A stretch of DNA of 64,000 nt from VGJJ01 sp964480705 (GCA_964480705.1 CAYZPC010000003.1:1-64000), one strand, 5' to 3'; shown: positions 6,901 through 22,000, counted from the first letter of the stretch. Numbers and translations are program-made. Notes: generated from the letters alone by a model not told the origin.

Positions 6901-6919
6901 CAATAAACCTTTTTTCGAC

Positions 6920-7042
6920 ATGAAAAGACAAAAAATTAGTTCATTTTTTTTGTTTGTGTTGCTCGTGTCTTTTGGACTTGCGCGAACGTTGAATAATCAA
7001 AATTTCTCTAATTGGCCAAACTATATTTTAGATGGTGATTAG
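6920..7042 (+). CDS. 40-residue secreted or membrane peptide directly upstream of giant adhesin
   Basis: ATG at 6920, TAG at 7040-7042. The peptide begins MKRQKISSFFLFVLLVSFGL, a classic basic-then-hydrophobic signal or membrane segment, then ARTLNNQNFS and NWPNYILDGD. It stops two bases before the giant gene's ATG, so the pair is almost certainly co-transcribed and perhaps translationally coupled. A TATA-like box is well placed for this ORF and none is for the giant gene alone. It could be a real small secreted protein, a translational leader or a remnant of a longer gene. No family recognised. Confidence 0.55.
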   Translation: MKRQKISSFFLFVLLVSFGLARTLNNQNFSNWPNYILDGD

Positions 7043-7044
7043 GA

Positions 7045-10000
7045 ATGGGAACACAAAACGCACGTATTCTCAAATTGTTTTTTCTTTCATTTATAGTGGG
7101 CCTGATTTTGGCGTCTTCTATGCCTGCCTTACCTGGCGGGGAATTGAACATTTCCTCGCTGGCAAAAAATTTTTCAGAAAACCCCTCGATGAGTTCACTT
7201 GATCTTCCCCTGCTGGAAGCCACTGAATTGGGCTCTGTAGAAATAATAAATAAAACAACTATTTTGAGCAGAAAAATTAATTTTTCCTCCGAGGTTGACG
7301 CTGATGTAAATCTAATGCTAGACATTTTAGATTTGAATGCAGACATGAATATTGTTGAAGACACCAATATTGTTTATGACGAAAACGCAATTTCTCCAGT
7401 AATTGTCGTTGATGAAAATTTGCCGCAATATCCTTTTGGTCCGAATCTGAGTCCAAATATTGTTGAAGAGCTAATTAATGAGGATGACACAATTGTAATT
7501 TCTTCGTCAATTGTTGCTGTTGAAAATTTAATGTACAATGTTTTGAATTTGGAAATTGCTGAGGAACTAAAAAGTGATAGTAAAATAGTCACATTTTCCT
7601 CACCAGTTGACGCGAATGAAGAGTTATTGCAAAATATTCCTGTAGTTATTTCAATCCCTGAGATTTTTGCGGTGGGGGATGAAAAAAATATTCAAATAAA
7701 ATGGACGAATAATGATAATGAAGAAATGCAGTTTGTTGCACTTGATGAAAGCGGTAATGGGCGTATTGATCACTTGCTCTGGGTTGTTCCGCATTTTTCA
7801 ACTCAAACTTTTGAAATTATTTTTATTTCAAATGCATTGCGATTGGATTCGGAAAAAAATCCGATTGAAAATATTTTTGATTTGGTAAAATCCTTAGATA
7901 AATCGTATGTCAATATGCTTGATGGGCAATATGTTCGTGTTACGTTTGAAAAAGAATTAACGAGCGAAAATGATATTACCATCTATGCGCGCCCAAGTGG
8001 TGGAAGTCAATCATCGATAATAGAAGTGTATACTTTATCTGGAGAATTTCTTGCCACTTTTGAAAATATTGATCGCGATGCCAAATATAGGATTTTACTC
8101 ACGAGCCTAGGAACACCAACTGATATTTTTGATTTGAAAATTATTGGCGACACGGATATTGATTATATTATCGATCCTCCCACCGATAGGTTTTGGGTTG
8201 GTGGTTCAGGTAACTGGTCGGATACGGCTCACTGGTCTGCTACGAGCAACGGTGCGCCGGGATCATCGACTCCGGGAGTGGGTAATGATGTTTATTTTGA
8301 CAACTCCTCAACGGGAATTGCAGTAATTGACCAGAACTTTATCATTGGTTCGTTAACAATTAGTGGCACGTATGCTGGAACTATTGCACAGAATGCCGCT
8401 CTTGAAATTTCCGACACTGGTGGAATGTCTGGGATTTATTCTCAAAATGCTGCTAGCTCAACTTTTGTTGCATCAAATCCTGAGGCTAATCCATTTTCCG
8501 TGACTGGAAGTTTTACCATTCCTGCAGGTACTTTCAGAAGATATTCTGGAGCCGGTACTCCTGCTGATCCTTACATTATTTTTGATGTGTATGGCTTGCA
8601 AGGAATGAAATCCGGTCTGACAAATTCGTATCAGTTGAATAATGATATTAACGCAGCGACAACGATGGATTGGAATTCAGGTACTGGGTTTGAACCAATT
8701 GGAACTGGTTCGGGTACGAGTGCTTTTAGCGGAGTCTTAGATGGAAATAACAAAAGTATTTCCGATCTTGACATTAATAGAATCGCTTTAGTTAACTACG
8801 TTGGGCTCTTCGGTTATCTTACGGGTTCCATTTCTAATCTTACTCTTTCTAATGTTTCGATTACTGCTCAAGGTACTGCTGGGGTTAATGGTTCTGATGG
8901 TGGTGCGGGTGCTAATGGTGGTGCCGCAACGGCAGGCGGTGCGATTTACGCTGGCGGTTTCGCGGGTTACTCTACTGGGCTCATATCGAATTCGTCTGTC
9001 TCAGGATCGTTGACTATCACGGGGGGCACGGGAGGACGCGGAGGTCATGGTGGAAATGGTGCTGCGGCTTCAGCCGGTGGAATTGGGGCCTCCGGTGCGA
9101 ATGGGGGAGCGGTGTACACGGGGGGAATCACTGGTTATTCTACGGGCTCCATATTATCGTCAAATTCTTCAGCTTCGATTACTGCTACGGGTGGTACTGC
9201 AGGAGTTTCTGGAAATTCAGGGAACGGGGGCGATAGCGCAGTTGGTGCTGGAGGCGCCGGCGGTGCGGTTACCACGCAAGTGGGTGGTACGGGTGGCGCA
9301 GCGTATGTTGCGGGAATTGCCGGCTGGATAACTTCAGGTAATATCTCCGCATCGTATTCTACTGGTGCCGTTACTGCCAATGGCGGGGCCGGAGGAAATG
9401 CTGGAACGTCAGGTAATGGGGGAAGTAGTACGGGGAATAATGCCGGTGGTGCAGCAGGGACGCTTGCGAACGGTGGCACGGGGGGAGCGGCGTATGCGGC
9501 CGGTATCACGGTCAATAACGCGGGAACGATAGATGGGAATTCGTATTCTGCCGGAAATATTATTGCGAATGGTGGTGCGGGCGGAACCAATGCGACCGGT
9601 GGCACGGCGGGGGCCAGCGGTTCAACGCATGCCGGAACAGGTACCACGGGAGGGACGTTGGGTACGGGTGGAGCAACGGGTGGTGTTGGTGGAGCTGCGT
9701 ATGCTGCAGGTATTGCGGTTACAAATACTAATCTCATTATCGCTTCCCATTCGGATAGCAATGTCACCGCGACCGGTGCGAATGGAAAGACCGGTGGTGC
9801 AGGCGGAACCGGTGGAAGTGCTGCGTCTACAACAACCGGTACTGGTGGAACAGGCGGGGCAGGAGTGATTGGATCCGTTGGCGGTGCGGCCTACGCTGCA
9901 GGAATTGCGATCACTAATACTGGGCTTATTGATACGGTTTATTCCCGCATCGGGACTATTACAATAACGAGTGGTGCAGGCGGACAAGGGGGCGTTGGTG

Positions 10001-13000
10001 GGCAAGGTGGCGCCAAAGGTTCATCCGGAACCAATGGTACGGCAGGGACCAGTGGTAACGGTGCGGCTGGAATCAGTGATGGGATTACTACTTCAGGTTA
10101 CGTCGGAGGATTAGTTGGTTACAATTTGAATTTGGTGATAAATTCGTATTCCCAAAATAATATTGTGGCTACCGTAGGCGCTTCCGGTAGCGGTGGGGAT
10201 GGGCAGGACGGCTTAGCGAGTATTGCTGGAAGGCCAGGTGGAACGGGCGGCACAACTCCTGCTGCATTAGTGGTAGGAGGTGTTGTTGGCTACAACATTG
10301 GTGTTATTACGAATGGAGATTACACGAGTGGAACAATCACAGCTACGGCACCTTCTGGTGGTGCAGCAGGGCGCGGGGGCACGGGTGGAACGGGTGCAGC
10401 TAATGGTGCTGGCGGTTCGGCCACGAATGGTGCTGTTGTCTATGCGGGTGGAATAGCGGGTTATAATTCAAATATAATCGAAGAGAGCACGAGCAGTATT
10501 TCGGTTACCGCAATTGGTGGTGCCGGTGGTGCGGGTGCAAATGGTCGTGATGGAGTTAGTGCTGGAATTGCGGGATCAGCGGGTACGGCGGGTGGAACCG
10601 GAGGTATTGCGTACGCGGGCGGACTTGTTGGTTGGCACGCTTCAGGATTGATTACTGATTCTGATTCTGCCGGGACCGTTACTGCAAATGGGGGGCAAGG
10701 TGGAGTGGGTGGTAATGGTGGCGCGGGTATTGCTGGTGGTGCCGCAGTAGCAGGAGGTGCGGGTGGCGCTGGCCAAAACGGTGGAGCGGGAGCGAATGCT
10801 TTTGGCGGTGGATTGGTTGCAAACTTTGTTGCCGGACGTATTAGTAATTCGCCTTCCCAAGCGGATGTTGTGGTAACAGGCGGAGCGGGTGGGAATGCCG
10901 GGACTTCTGGTGCAGGTGGGGCAGGGGGAAGCAATACTTTAGGTGGAACGGGCGGAGCCGGCGCGACGGGGGGAGCGGGCGGTACCGTTTATGCGGCAGG
11001 TTTGGTTGCACAAAGTGCAGCGACCATTCAGGCGAATTCAAATGCGAGTGGGGATGTAAACGCAACGGGCGGAACCCCGGGTGATGGAAGTGCTGGCGCA
11101 GTCGGCGGTGCTACTGGCACGGGATATAATTCAGGTAATGCAATCTCGGGAGGTACCGGTGGTGCAGGTGGAGCGGGAGGGTCGGTTTACGCGGGAGGAT
11201 TAGTTGGTAATACCACCAGCTCGAGTTTTATCATAACTTGTTCCAGTACCGGCGATGTTCGTGCCACGGCCACTTCTGGTAAAATAGGACAGAGCGCTGG
11301 TTCGGGTGGAAGCGGTACTGCGGGCGGAGCAAGCCACGCGGGTGCTGTTCCCGTTGCATCGGGAGTGGGTGGCAATGGCGGCACGGTGTATGTTGCTGGT
11401 TTGGTTGGGTATAACGTGGGAAGCATCGTCAGCTCGTACAGCACCACGGGCGTAGTAACTGCTACAGCTGGTAATGGGGGCAATGGTGCCACCGGTCCTA
11501 ATGGTACGATTGGTGGTTCAGCCGGACAAGGGACTGGCGGCGCGGGTGCAATTGGTTCAGCCGGAGGTTCAGCAGGAGCAATGTATGCGGGTGGTATTGC
11601 AAGCAATAATGTTACGACTGGCGGTACTATCTCTTCAAGTTATTCCACTAATGAGATTACGGTAGTTGCGGGAAATGGTGGAAGTGGAGCAAATGGGGGA
11701 AGTGGATATGCCAGCACGCTCACGACTGGAGGCGCAGGCGGTAACGGTGGTAATGGCCAGATTGGGGGTGCGGTCTACGCAGGAGGGTTGGCCGGATTAA
11801 ATTTATGGATTATTGAAGAGTCATTTTTTTCAGGTAGCATTGATGCTACGGCTGGCAATGCGGGCAATAATGGTTCGGCCGGCAGTGGTGCCGATGGAGT
11901 CACGGGCGGCGCGGGTGGAACCGGTGGAACAGGCACCACCCCTGTCGGGGTGGCGGGCGGTGCAGCATACGTGGGGGGTGCGGTGGGCCACAACTCGACA
12001 AACGGCTTACTAAAAGATGCATCGTATTCAACTGGAAATGTAGTTGTTCGTGGTGGCAATGGGGGCAATGCGGGTAACGGAGGTTCAGGCGGATCCTCGA
12101 GCGGTGCGGCAACGGCGGGATTGCCGGGCATTCTTGGTCCGAATGGTGGTGCTGCCGGAACTTTTTACGTTGGAGGGCTTGTTGGTTATAATTTCTCGGC
12201 AACCGCGGCGCAGGTTGAAGAAAGCTGTTACTCCACTGGAGATGTTTCAGTCATTGGCGGAACGGGAGGCAATGGCGGGAATGCGGGGAACGCGGGAACC
12301 AGTGGGTCGGGCGTGGCTACTGCCCCCGCGGGGGTTAATGGAGGCAACGGTGCAGCCGGAAATACAATCTACGCAGGAGGCTCTTTTGGTTACAATGGAA
12401 GTGCCATTACCCTTATTTCTCAAAACACTTCGGGCACCGTGACCGTTACTCGGGGAAATGGAGGAATTGGCGGGACCGGAGGAAATGGGGGCGCGGGCGG
12501 GGCCGTTGCTCGTATCGGCGGTATTGGAGGGAATGGTGGCACGGGTGGTGCATCCAGCCTGACGTACTTAGCTGGAATAGCAGCGTACAATTTGGGTCTA
12601 GTCCAAAACATTGATTACACCGTTAGTTCCTTGAGCGTTTCGGGCGGGCTTGGTGGAACCGGTGGTGTTGGTGGAAATGCTGGAGCAAGCGGTACCGGGT
12701 TTGCCTCCGCCGCGGCCGCGGGTGGAACGGGTGGAACGGGAGGTGCGGGCGGTGCCACTTACTTAGGTGGGTTGATTGGGTATTCGACGGGAATTATTCG
12801 CTTCTCTTCGGTTTCTGGAAGTTTGAGTGTTACGGGAGCGAATGGAAGAGATGCCAATACAGGAGGAATTGGTGGGAACGCTTCAGCCGGAACTGCCGCA
12901 GGTGGTGCAGGTGGTACGGGAGGAACCGGTGGTGCGGCGGGCGCAGTTTTTGTTGGTGGAGTAGTGGCTGACCCCAACAACGAGGTTCGTGCGTCGAATT

Positions 13001-16000
13001 CTTCCGGCGGCACCATTTCAGTGGTGGGTGGCACGGGTGGTACGGGCGGCACCGGTGGAGCGGGAGGCGTAGCCGGCGGGACCAGCCGAAATGGGCAAGG
13101 AGGAGGAGGCGGAGCCGGCGGAAACATTCCGTCGATTAATGTTGGAGGTGTCGCGGGATACAACACCACGGTTTTGGGAATTGTTTTTGACACCACCTAT
13201 TCCACGTTAGATATCAATGTCATCGGGGGCACGGGCGGGACCGGCGGCGTTGGGGTGGATGGAGAAAATGGCGCGCAAGGTGGAACGGGCGGGACCGGCG
13301 GGTCTGTTGCGGGTGCGGGTACGCCTCATACTTATGTCGGCGGAATCATTGGTTATCTTTTCAACAACAGTGGCACCATCATCGATTCGTATGCCACTGG
13401 CGACATCAATGTCGTTTCCGGTACAGGCGGCGGAGGCGGTGCGGCGGGTGATGGCGGAGCAGGTGCTGCTTCCACGACGGGTGGAACGGGAGGGACGGGC
13501 GGCACCGGCGCGGCAGGTCAGATTCCCTATGTGGGTGGATTAACTGGCATTGCGTCAACCGGGGCTTTTATCGATGATTCATATTCGTCAGGAACAATCA
13601 CCGTGAGTGGTGGTAACGGTGGCGCAGCGACCGCTGCGGGTAATGGTGGAACAGGAGGATCGGGCGCCGCTGGTGGAACCGCCGGAGTCGCAGTTGTAGG
13701 GGGGCAGGGCGCAGGGGCATATGTCGGCGGTCTAGTTGGTAATTCCGGTTCTGCCAACCTTATTAGTGATTCTAATCGTACAGGTGATATTTTCGTTACC
13801 GGTTCAATTGGCGGTGCCGGAGGAGCCGGAGGTAATGGTGGTGACGGCGGTGCCAATGCCCTTGGTGCAAATGGTGCAGTTGGCCAGACTGGTGGAGCCG
13901 GGGGCGGTGCAGCAGCCGTCAATGTTTTTGTTGGTGGTATTATTGGATACAATGCCGGAAGTGCGGATGCCAGCAGAGTTACGAACGGCTTAATTACGGT
14001 GATTGGGGGTGAGGGTGGAGTCGGCGGTAATAGTGGTGATGGGGGCGCGACTGCCTCAGGATATTCGGGAGGGACATCCGCTACTAGTGTACAAGCCGGT
14101 GCCGGTGGTGCCGGAGGTGCCAGTTACGTGGGAGGATTTGTCGGGTATACAACCAGTGCTTTAGTCTCCATTTCCAATTCTTTTGCGATGGTTGACATCA
14201 ATGTTTCGGGTGGACATGGTGGGGATGGTGGCGATGGTGGGGCTGGAGGAGATGGTTCTCTGGCGAGTGGAACTCACATCGGGGGTGTGGGAGGTAAAGG
14301 AGGCACGGCTGGAGCCGGTGCGGCCTCGGCTACGAGTACCGGCACATACGCGGGAGGATTTGCCGGATACAATGCGTTGGGCACCATCAATAATTGTTAT
14401 TCAAAAACAAAAACCATCACTGTGACGGGCGGGAACAGCGGCACACCCGGAGCGGGAGGGACCGGTGGGATAGGTAATGGAACCGGAATCAATGGAGTGG
14501 CCGGCGCCGGTGGTGATGGTGCAGCGGGTGGCAATTTGTATATCAGTGGATTTGCGGGGTACAACACCGGACTGATTACCAATAATTCCTATTCCCAGAA
14601 CACGCTTGATGGAAAAGCAGGAGATGGGGGCCACGGCCGAGACGGTATCATTGGTGTATCCGGTGCTGCGGGTTCAGCCGGTGGGGCGAGTGCCGCAGGT
14701 GGAAACACGTATGCTGGAGGAGTAGGTGCTTACAATACTGGTATAATCAGTGGTTCCTTTGCGAGTGTGGATGAAGTTTCTGATAAGGGTCATATCACGG
14801 CCGCATCGGGTTGGGGTGGAAATGGTGGCGATGGGGGCGATGGTGCCGCTGGCCTTACTGGTAATGCGGGCGGAGCGGGAGGCGCGGGTGCTAGTGGATC
14901 TACTGCTGGAACCGCGTACGTGGGTGGGCTGGCAGGATTTAGTTCCGGAACAGTGAATCTAAGTTATTCGGAAGAAATTTCTATCTCACGTTACGATAAA
15001 CAAGGCGGAATGGGTGGTAATGGTGGTGTTGGAGGAATCGGATCCGATGCTAATGTTGGCGGTGCGGGAGGTAATGGAGGTAATGGCGGTGCCGGCGGCA
15101 ATCGTATTGTGGGCGGTCTAATTGGACAAAACGCAGGATTCGTCAATGATAGTTATTCTACCATCTCAATCACTCCCACCGCCGGAACGGGTGGAGTCGC
15201 CGGTAATGGTGGTGCCGGTGGTGCATCTGGCAGCAATGCGGCAGCGGCTACCTCGGCTGCCGCAGGTACTGGTGGGATAGGTGGCGCTGGGGGCGCATCA
15301 TACGCGGGAGGTTTGATTGGGTATATCACGGGTACGACTGCGGTCGTACGTGTAACGAATTCCTATGCCGCGGGTTCAGTCACTGCGACCGGCGGAGAAG
15401 GAGTGGCTGGAGGAATTGGTGGCGATGGTGGCGATGGCTCGCTTGGAATCAGTTCTCATACGGGCGCAACAGGTGGTGTGGGTGGTGTGGGTGGTGCCGG
15501 TGGTGCGGTGTATGCGGGAGGCCTCACGGGTTACCAATTGCTCACGACGGGAACACTCAATTATTCCAATTCGTATGCGACGGGTAATGTGACTGCGATT
15601 GGCGGAACAGGTGCTATTGGCGGTCAATGCGGGGATGGTGGATTGAGTTCAACTGGAGTTAATGGCGGTGCCGGGGGCGCCGGGACGGCAGCTGTTGCGA
15701 TTGGTGGAGGTAGCGGTGCAGTATATGCGGGCGGATTAATTGGTTTCAACAGCATAACTACGGGTGTAAATACTTTTACGGATGTGAATGCGTCTGGTGA
15801 TATCAACGCGATTGGTGGTATAGCCGGAAATGGTGGAAATGGAGGGAACGGTGCAAATGGGCAAGCCGGTAGATTGGGGGGCGCGGGAGGCGCGGGCGCT
15901 AACGGTGGGGCAGGAGCCATCACCTATGTCGGCGGCTTAATCGGGTACACCATTTCAGCGGGAGGTACGCATAATTTTTCCAATTCTTCTGCTTCGGGCG

Positions 16001-19000
16001 ACATCAACGCTACGAGTGGACAAGGCGGAGTCTCGGGTAATGGTGGGAATGGAGGAACCGGCGGAAGCTCGGCATCTGGTGGACAAGGTGGAAATGCTGG
16101 AACCGGTGGAGCAGGCGCGTTGATTTATGCAGGTGGTTTTATTGGCGCGTATGGTGCAACCACGGGGACAAATAATCACCTAACTGTTTATGCCGCCGGG
16201 GATACCAACGCGAGTGCAGGCGCGGGCGGTGCGGGCGGAACGGGGGGCACGCCAGGTAGTAGTGGAGCAAACGCTGCGGGTGCAACCGGGGGCGCAGCCG
16301 GAACGGGCGGTGCGGGCGGAACCAACTCTTTTGCGGGAGGATTAATCGGACTAGTAAATGGTACCGTGACTACCATCGTTTCTTCTTATTCCACTGGGGA
16401 TGTTTTACTGACAGGTGGACAAGGCGGGAATGGCGGGACTCCACAAGCCGGTGCTGCGGGTGGAGATACGAATAACGGTGGTGTCGGTGGTGCGGGTGGT
16501 ACGCCTGGAGCTGGCGGCGCCGTGTATGCGGGTGGTTTGGCTGGACAAAATTTGGGAACTATTCAAGAATCGTCATATGCGACAGGAAATGTTACGTCCA
16601 TTGGAGGATTGCCCGGGACTGCTACGGCGGGGGCTGCCGGTGGAGCAAGCGGATTAAATCGTTCAGGGACGACATCTACCGCGACCGGTGGCGCGGGTGG
16701 AAATGGAATCGCCGGTGGTGCTGCTTATGCGGGAGGATTAGTTGCTTCGAATGGTGCAGCTGGAATTATTTTGAATTCGTATTACACCACGGGCACCGTC
16801 ACTGCCACCGGAAATAATGGTGCGAGTGGTGCGACGGGTGGCCGCGGAGGAGATGGTTCTCTTGGAATTAGCGCACATATCGGGGGAAATGGTGGGGGCG
16901 GTGGAACGACTGCTGCGGGTGGTGAAGTTCGTGCCGGTGGATTGATTGGAACTAACGCAAATGCGGCGAACTTAATTAGTGGCTCGTATTCCACGGGTAA
17001 TGTTGTGGCCACCGCTGGCACGGGTGGCAATGGTGGAACCGGTGGTCAAGGCGGTTTGTCGGGTGCCGGTGCGGCAGGAGCAGGAACTCAAGGTGGTGCC
17101 GGCACGGCGGGCGGGAGCGCGGCGGCAGGAACGGGAGGAATTTCATACGCGGGTGGATTGATTGGGTATAATGATGGAACGGTGATCAATTCGTATGCGC
17201 GGGGAGACGTGAATGGTACGGGGGGTAATGGTGGAACCGGCGGAATGGGTGGAGCGGGCGCGGATGGAAGCGCAGCGACCAATGGCGCGGGCGGACAAGG
17301 TGGTGCAGGCGCTTCGGGTGGTGCTGCTCCCACGTTAGGTTCAACGGCCGTGGCGTATGTTGGCGGCTTAATCGGTTATCACAACACCGCGCGTGTCGTC
17401 AGTTATTCGTATGCTCAGGGCAATGTCACGGCTCAAGCAGGTAGAGGCGGAAACGGCGGGACCGGCGGCCGCGGAGGAGATGGCGGAGCAGGCGCAGGAG
17501 CAGGTACGGGAGGGACGGGCGGCACTGGCGGAGCCGGCGTTGCGGCAACAAATGGTGCAATCACGTATGCTGGTGGTTTAATTGGAAATAATCTTGCCAC
17601 GGTCACAGGTTCTTGGTCAACAGGAAATGTAAATGCTACCGGTTCAACGGGAGGCAGTGGTGGAGCCGGGGCGAATGGAGGCACAGGTGGAGCGGGTGGA
17701 GGAGCCGGTGGGTCCGGAGGCAGCCGCGCGGTCGGAGGGGCGGGAGGAGCTGGAGGAGCAACATATGCAGGTGGATTGGCTGGATTTAGTTCAGGCACAA
17801 TACAATCGGTTTCTTACTCAACAGGAAATGTCACTGCCTCGAGCGGGACCGGTGGTGCTGGGGGTAATGCGAGTGCAGGCGGAACTGGTGGCGATGGTGG
17901 TACTTTAGGTGGCGGTGCCGGTGGTGCGGGTGCAGCCGCGGCAGTAGCAGGGGGGGCTGGAGGAGATATTTATGCCGGAGGGCTTGTCGGAAATAATACT
18001 GGTGGAACAATTGCTGTAAGTTTTAGCACCGGTGCAATCAATGCTACAGCGGGCGGCGGCGGCACTGGTGGTGGTGGTGCAGCAGGCGGTTCGGGTGGTA
18101 CTGGTGGATCTGGTGGAAATGGAGGAGCTGGCCAAGCAGGGCTAACAGCTGGAACAGCAGGAAACGCAGGAGATATTTATGCCGGCGGTTTAGCAGGATA
18201 CACCACCACCAACATTACCAACACGTACGCGCGCGGTGATGTTACTGGTACCGCGGGCACTGCAGGAACCGGGGGTATTGGCGGAGCGGGAGGAAACGGT
18301 GGAGCTGCAGGTGGAGGGACTCAAGGGGCTGGTGGCGCAGGCGGTGCAGCTACTAACGGTGGATTAGGTACGGATAATTACGTCGGGGGCCTTTTAGGAA
18401 GAAATAATGCTGGAGTAGATACTAACTCTTATGCTGTTGGTGTTCCCACGGGAGCTGCTGGTTCGGGCGGTTCGGGTGGTACTGGCGGAACCGGCGGAAC
18501 TGGCAGTCCTGCTGGCGGTAACGGTGCAAATGGTAGTGGCGGAGCAATTGGTACAGCTAACTCTGGTGGAATTGTTGGATTGCATTCATCTGGTACCTAC
18601 GTTGCAAATTATTGGGATGCGGATACTTCTGGGAAAGTACGTGGTGCGGGTAATGGTGGATCAGATCCTGCGGGCATGACTGGGAAGACCACTACTCAAA
18701 TGAAGCAAGTGGCAACTTTTCCCGGTTGGGATTTTGCTACACCCATTTGGAGAATAGTTGAAGGCTCAACTTATCCCTATATCAATTATCAAGGAGCTCC
18801 GTACGCACCAACTGGCGTCAGCGCGACCTCGAATGAGAATACTCAAAGCACGGTTTCTTGGACGGCGCCCGCAATAAATGGTGGTTCAGCTATTACTGAT
18901 TTTCAAGTATCTGTTTTCAATTCTTCTGGTAGTGATCCGGTTGGTGTGACTGGTTCTTGGGATCGAAATGTTGGTTCGGCTACTGCCAATTATATTTTTA

Positions 19001-22000
19001 CTGGTCTCACTAATGGGACGAGTTACACTTTCAAGGTTGCTGCGATTAATGCAAATGGTGTTGGTTCTGTTTCGAGTTTGAGTAGTTCGATTATTCCTTC
19101 TACTGTTCCTAATTCTCCTACGAGTGTTACTGGAACTTCAGATGAGAATGGACAAAGTGTTGTTTCGTGGGTTGCTCCCGATAGTAATGGTGGCTCGGTC
19201 ATCACTGATTATCTGGTTTCTGTTTTTGCCAGTGATGGTTCTCCCGCGCAAGGAGTGACCGGGGATTCAAACAGAAACGTTGGTTCAATTTCGACGAATT
19301 TTACGTTTACGGGTCTCACGAATGGAATCAGTTACACGTTCAAAGTTGCGGCAATCAATACGAATGGTACAGGTTCCGCTTCCAGCGCAAGTGCAGTGGT
19401 TATTCCTTCTACTGTTCCCGGTCAACCCACTGGCGTTACTGGGACGTCGAATGAGAATGGTCAGAGCACCGTTCAGTGGGTTGTGCCTGACACCAATGGC
19501 GGGGCAACAATAACTGATTACCAAGTATCTGTTTTCAATTCTTCTGGTAGTGATCCGGTTGGTGTGACTGGTTCTTGGGATCGAAATGTTGGTTCGGCTA
19601 CTGCCAATTATATTTTTACTGGTCTCACTAATGGGACGAGTTACACTTTCAAGGTTGCTGCGATTAATGCAAATGGTGTTGGTTCTGTTTCGAGTTTGAG
19701 TAGTTCGATTATTCCTTCTACTGTTCCTAATTCTCCTACGAGTGTTACTGGAACTTCAGATGAGAATGGACAAAGTGTTGTTTCGTGGGTTGCTCCTGCT
19801 ATTACTGGTGGGGCTGCAATACTTGACTATAATGTTTCTGTTTACGCGAGTGATGGTTCTCCTGCGCAAGGTGTGACTGGAAATTTGATTAGGTCAGTTG
19901 GTTCAACCACCACTAATTTTACGTTTACGGGTCTCACGAATGGAACGGCCTACGCGTTCAAAGTTGCGGCAATAAATATTTCTGGCGCTGGGGCAGATTC
20001 CAACCTCTCTGCGAGCGTCACTCCTTCCACTGTTCCAGGCACGCCCGTCTTCACCAGTGTCGTAGCCGGGAATACGCAAGCGACAATTTATTTTACGGTT
20101 GATAATGGTGGTTCTGCCATTACTCAGTATAATGTTTCTGTTAATGGTGGTTCTCCAATTATTTCTCTTTCGGGTTCTCCTATTACTGTTATTGGTTTGA
20201 CTAATGGTGTTGGTTATTCTTTTACGGTTAGTGCGGTTAATGCTAATGGTACCGGTTCTGTTTCGAATGTGAGTGACGTGGTTGTTCCTTCTACTGTTCC
20301 TGGTCAGCCTACGGGTGTTACTGGTACTTCTAATGAGGATAGTCAGAGTTTTGTTCAGTGGACTGCTCCCGATAGTAATGGTGGTGCGGCTATTACTGAT
20401 TATCGTGTTTTTGTTTATGCTAATGATGGTTCTACTGCTCAGGGTGTTACTGGTGATTTGAATAGGACTGTTGGTTCGGCTGCTACGAGTTTTACGTTTA
20501 CGGGTCTTACTAATGGGACTGTTTATACTTTTAGGGTGGCTGCGATTAATGTTTCTGGTACCGCTGTAACTTCTGATCCTTCTCCAGCAGTTATTCCTTC
20601 TACCATTCCAAGTGCGCCAGTGATTACTTCTGTTGTTGGGGGTAATGCTCAGGTTACTATTTATTTTACGGTTGACGATGGTGGTTCGGCCATTAATCAG
20701 TATAATATTTCTGTTAATGGTGGTGCGCCCGTCATCTCGCTTTCAGGATCGCCAATAAACATTATTGGTTTGTCAAATGGAGTCAGCTATACTTTCAAAA
20801 TTTCTGCCACCAACGTTAACGGGACAGGTGCTTATTCAGCAGAAAGTGATCCCGTAGTGCCAGCCGTGCCTGCTGTTGCCCCTGATGCTCCAATAAATCT
20901 AGCAGGAACAGCAAATGATGGTTTTGTCAGCCTCACGTGGTCAGCACCTTATGACGGTGGTTCACCATTGATGGATTATATTGTTGAGTACAAGCTTTCA
21001 TCGAGTGGATCATGGAGCACATTTACTGATGGAGTAGGGACAAGCACTTCCGCAATAGTAACCCCATTATCAAACGATAATTCATATGACTTCCGGGTTA
21101 GTGCAAAAAATGATGCCAATCTCACGGGGCCGACTTCCGCTAGTATATCCAAAACACCCGCGCCGCCTGCCCGTGTTTCCGTTGACAGTTTTCCAGACAC
21201 TACTGTTCCGACCATCAGTACAATCATACACATCAGGAATGAAGGCTCCACCCCGTACGAATACCATTACACTTACTGTGTCACCGATGCTCTGACAAAT
21301 TTATGCGGTGGCGGAGATGATGTGTCGAATGGGGGCAGCTCAACTCTTATTCAAGTTTTGAATGGAGCCGATTATTATGAAACAATTATTTCTAATGTGA
21401 CAACTCCCGGGGACTATTTTTTCCACTTAAATGTCCAATATGGGTCGGAAACTTCGTCTGCTCTTAGTTCCTTTACTGCGGTGGCCGAAACAGGAGGAAC
21501 TGGCGGCAATACCGGTGGAGGAAATACGGGCGGGGAAACCACTGGCGGGGGAAGTAGTGGTGGGGGCGGATCATCTGGCTCGAGAACAGTAAAAACAACA
21601 GAATCCGCTATGCTAACTGTGCAAGATTACGCTGAAACAGTGGTAACCAAGGCAGGAGAAATGGGTTTCTCTACTTTACGAGTAAAAAACATAAGTACAA
21701 CAACCCTGCACAATTTAAGATTGCAAATAGTTGGGATATACGCCGGATGGTACAAGATAGACCAAAGCAAGACCACCTTGTTGCCCGGTGAAGAGTCCGA
21801 ATTTGTAATAACGTTTTTGCCAGAAGAGAATGCAACCGCAAAAGATTACTTGCTCCAGTTAAGTGTAATTACCGACGAAGCTACCGTACAAAAAGAAGGA
21901 GTCCTGAGGATATTAGAATCGCAAACAAAACAACTAAGGATAATTGGATTAACCAACGAAGAAGCCTTTCCATTAACTCCAATAAAGATAACCATCAAAT

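Noticed and set aside
9135..18585. Many Pro/Ala/Thr-rich minus-strand and Val/Arg-rich plus-strand ORFs inside the giant gene
   Set aside because: They are mirror frames of the Gly-rich repeat codons.
8790..18640. CRISPR-like array
   Set aside because: Repeats are coding, in frame and variable in length; there are no fixed repeats with unique spacers.
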